Position numbers and translations under genes: made by a program. Below are positions 5,059 to 5,370 of a stretch of 5,370 bases of DNA, in pieces. The first letter of the stretch is position 1, and each line of letters starts with the position of its first letter. Source of the stretch: Verrucomicrobiales bacterium (lineage in GTDB: Bacteria; Verrucomicrobiota; Verrucomicrobiia; Verrucomicrobiales; DEV007); assembly GCA_002708885.1 (NCBI GenBank), contig PAPL01000075.1, positions 1 through 5,370 on the forward strand, written 5' to 3'. The notes below the pieces were generated by a model that searched no databases, was not told where the DNA came from, and worked only from the letters and a program-made list of their open reading frames with translations.

Positions 5059-5370
5059 TTATTCGGTCGTTGCTACTGAGGCCAAATCACCAACTTTTGG
5101 ATAATCTTCCTCTTTGTTAAGTTCTTTTATCAGTGCCGCAGAGACATTGTCCCTCACATCGACCACGATTGAGCTACCGACGGGCCTGTCTTTTCTAAAC
5201 AATCTGAACGGCATGCCTATTTTAGCTCCGGCCATTCTTCCCACATTGAAGACGACCATGCCGTAATCATTTTTCACACCTATGATCTTTGCTTCATGAA
5301 TTGTTCCCTTTCCGGTCTCATCAAATCCCTGACCATCTCCAATTCCCAAAGCCTTATCAGCATCATCAAC
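5059..5370 (-). CDS. Unrecognised protein, C-terminal 103 residues (cut by window edge)
   Basis: The frame is open from the window edge to TAA at 5059-5061, so the 5' end lies outside the window. A TTG at 5349 could be read as a start, but the frame continues in sense through VDDADKA before it, so I treat the gene as partial. It is not S19 and matches no ribosomal protein I know. It has a glycine-bearing beta-rich stretch: KIIGVKNDYGMVVFNVG, then GAKIGMPFRLF, then SIVVDVRDNVSAALI, and ends with a charged segment and PKVGDLASVATTE. This pattern resembles a C-terminal beta domain I recall in uncharacterised verrucomicrobial proteins, where G.K.GM.F is followed by a second strand pair; that likeness is from memory. 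No cysteine, histidine cluster or membrane segment is visible. Its place 22 bases before rplV suggests co-transcription. Function unknown. Confidence 0.75.
   Translation of the reverse strand, partial: VDDADKALGIGDGQGFDETGKGTIHEAKIIGVKNDYGMVVFNVGRMAGAKIGMPFRLFRKDRPVGSSIVVDVRDNVSAALIKELNKEEDYPKVGDLASVATTE

Overview
The window is a dense, entirely minus-strand stretch of the bacterial S10/spc ribosomal protein locus. Transcription runs from base 5370 towards base 1. In that direction it carries the C-terminal end of an unrecognised protein, then L22 (rplV), S3 (rpsC), L16 (rplP), L29 (rpmC), S17 (rpsQ), L14 (rplN), L24 (rplX), L5 (rplE), S8 (rpsH), L6 (rplF), L18 (rplR), and the first 40 codons of a protein that by position should be S5 (rpsE). 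The eleven complete genes are intact with the expected family motifs. No plus-strand reading frame looks real, and no gene-free stretch exceeds 66 bases.

The organism is a bacterium. The absence of rpsN (S14) between rplE and rpsH and the flavour of L14, S3 and L5 suggest the PVC superphylum, most likely Verrucomicrobia (Opitutae-like). That placement is from memory of family sequences and was not computed. Gaps between genes are short (a 4-base overlap up to 66 bases) and very A+T rich. Nearly all starts lack a Shine-Dalgarno sequence. The gene bodies look close to even in base composition by eye.

Layout by region. Bases 5059-5370 hold the tail of a non-ribosomal protein in the place where rpsS (S19) normally lies. 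Bases 3415-5036 hold rplV-rpsC-rplP. Bases 2093-3402 hold rpmC-rpsQ-rplN-rplX, with rplN and rplX overlapping and rplX only one base from rplE. Bases 132-2091 hold rplE-rpsH-rplF-rplR. Bases 1-122 hold the start of the presumed rpsE. No internal promoter or terminator is evident, so the genes are probably one transcript or part of one. Their products all assemble into the 30S and 50S subunits.

The window is mostly ordinary. What stands out is at the edges and termini: low-complexity charged extensions on several proteins (an EAAPAE 18-bp tandem repeat in S5, an [AT]KKA 12-bp repeat in L24, an acidic serine tail on L22, a charged N-terminus on S17), the foreign-looking gene upstream of rplV, the missing rpsN, and the Shine-Dalgarno-poor starts. 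I see no evidence for a new biological system beyond these points.
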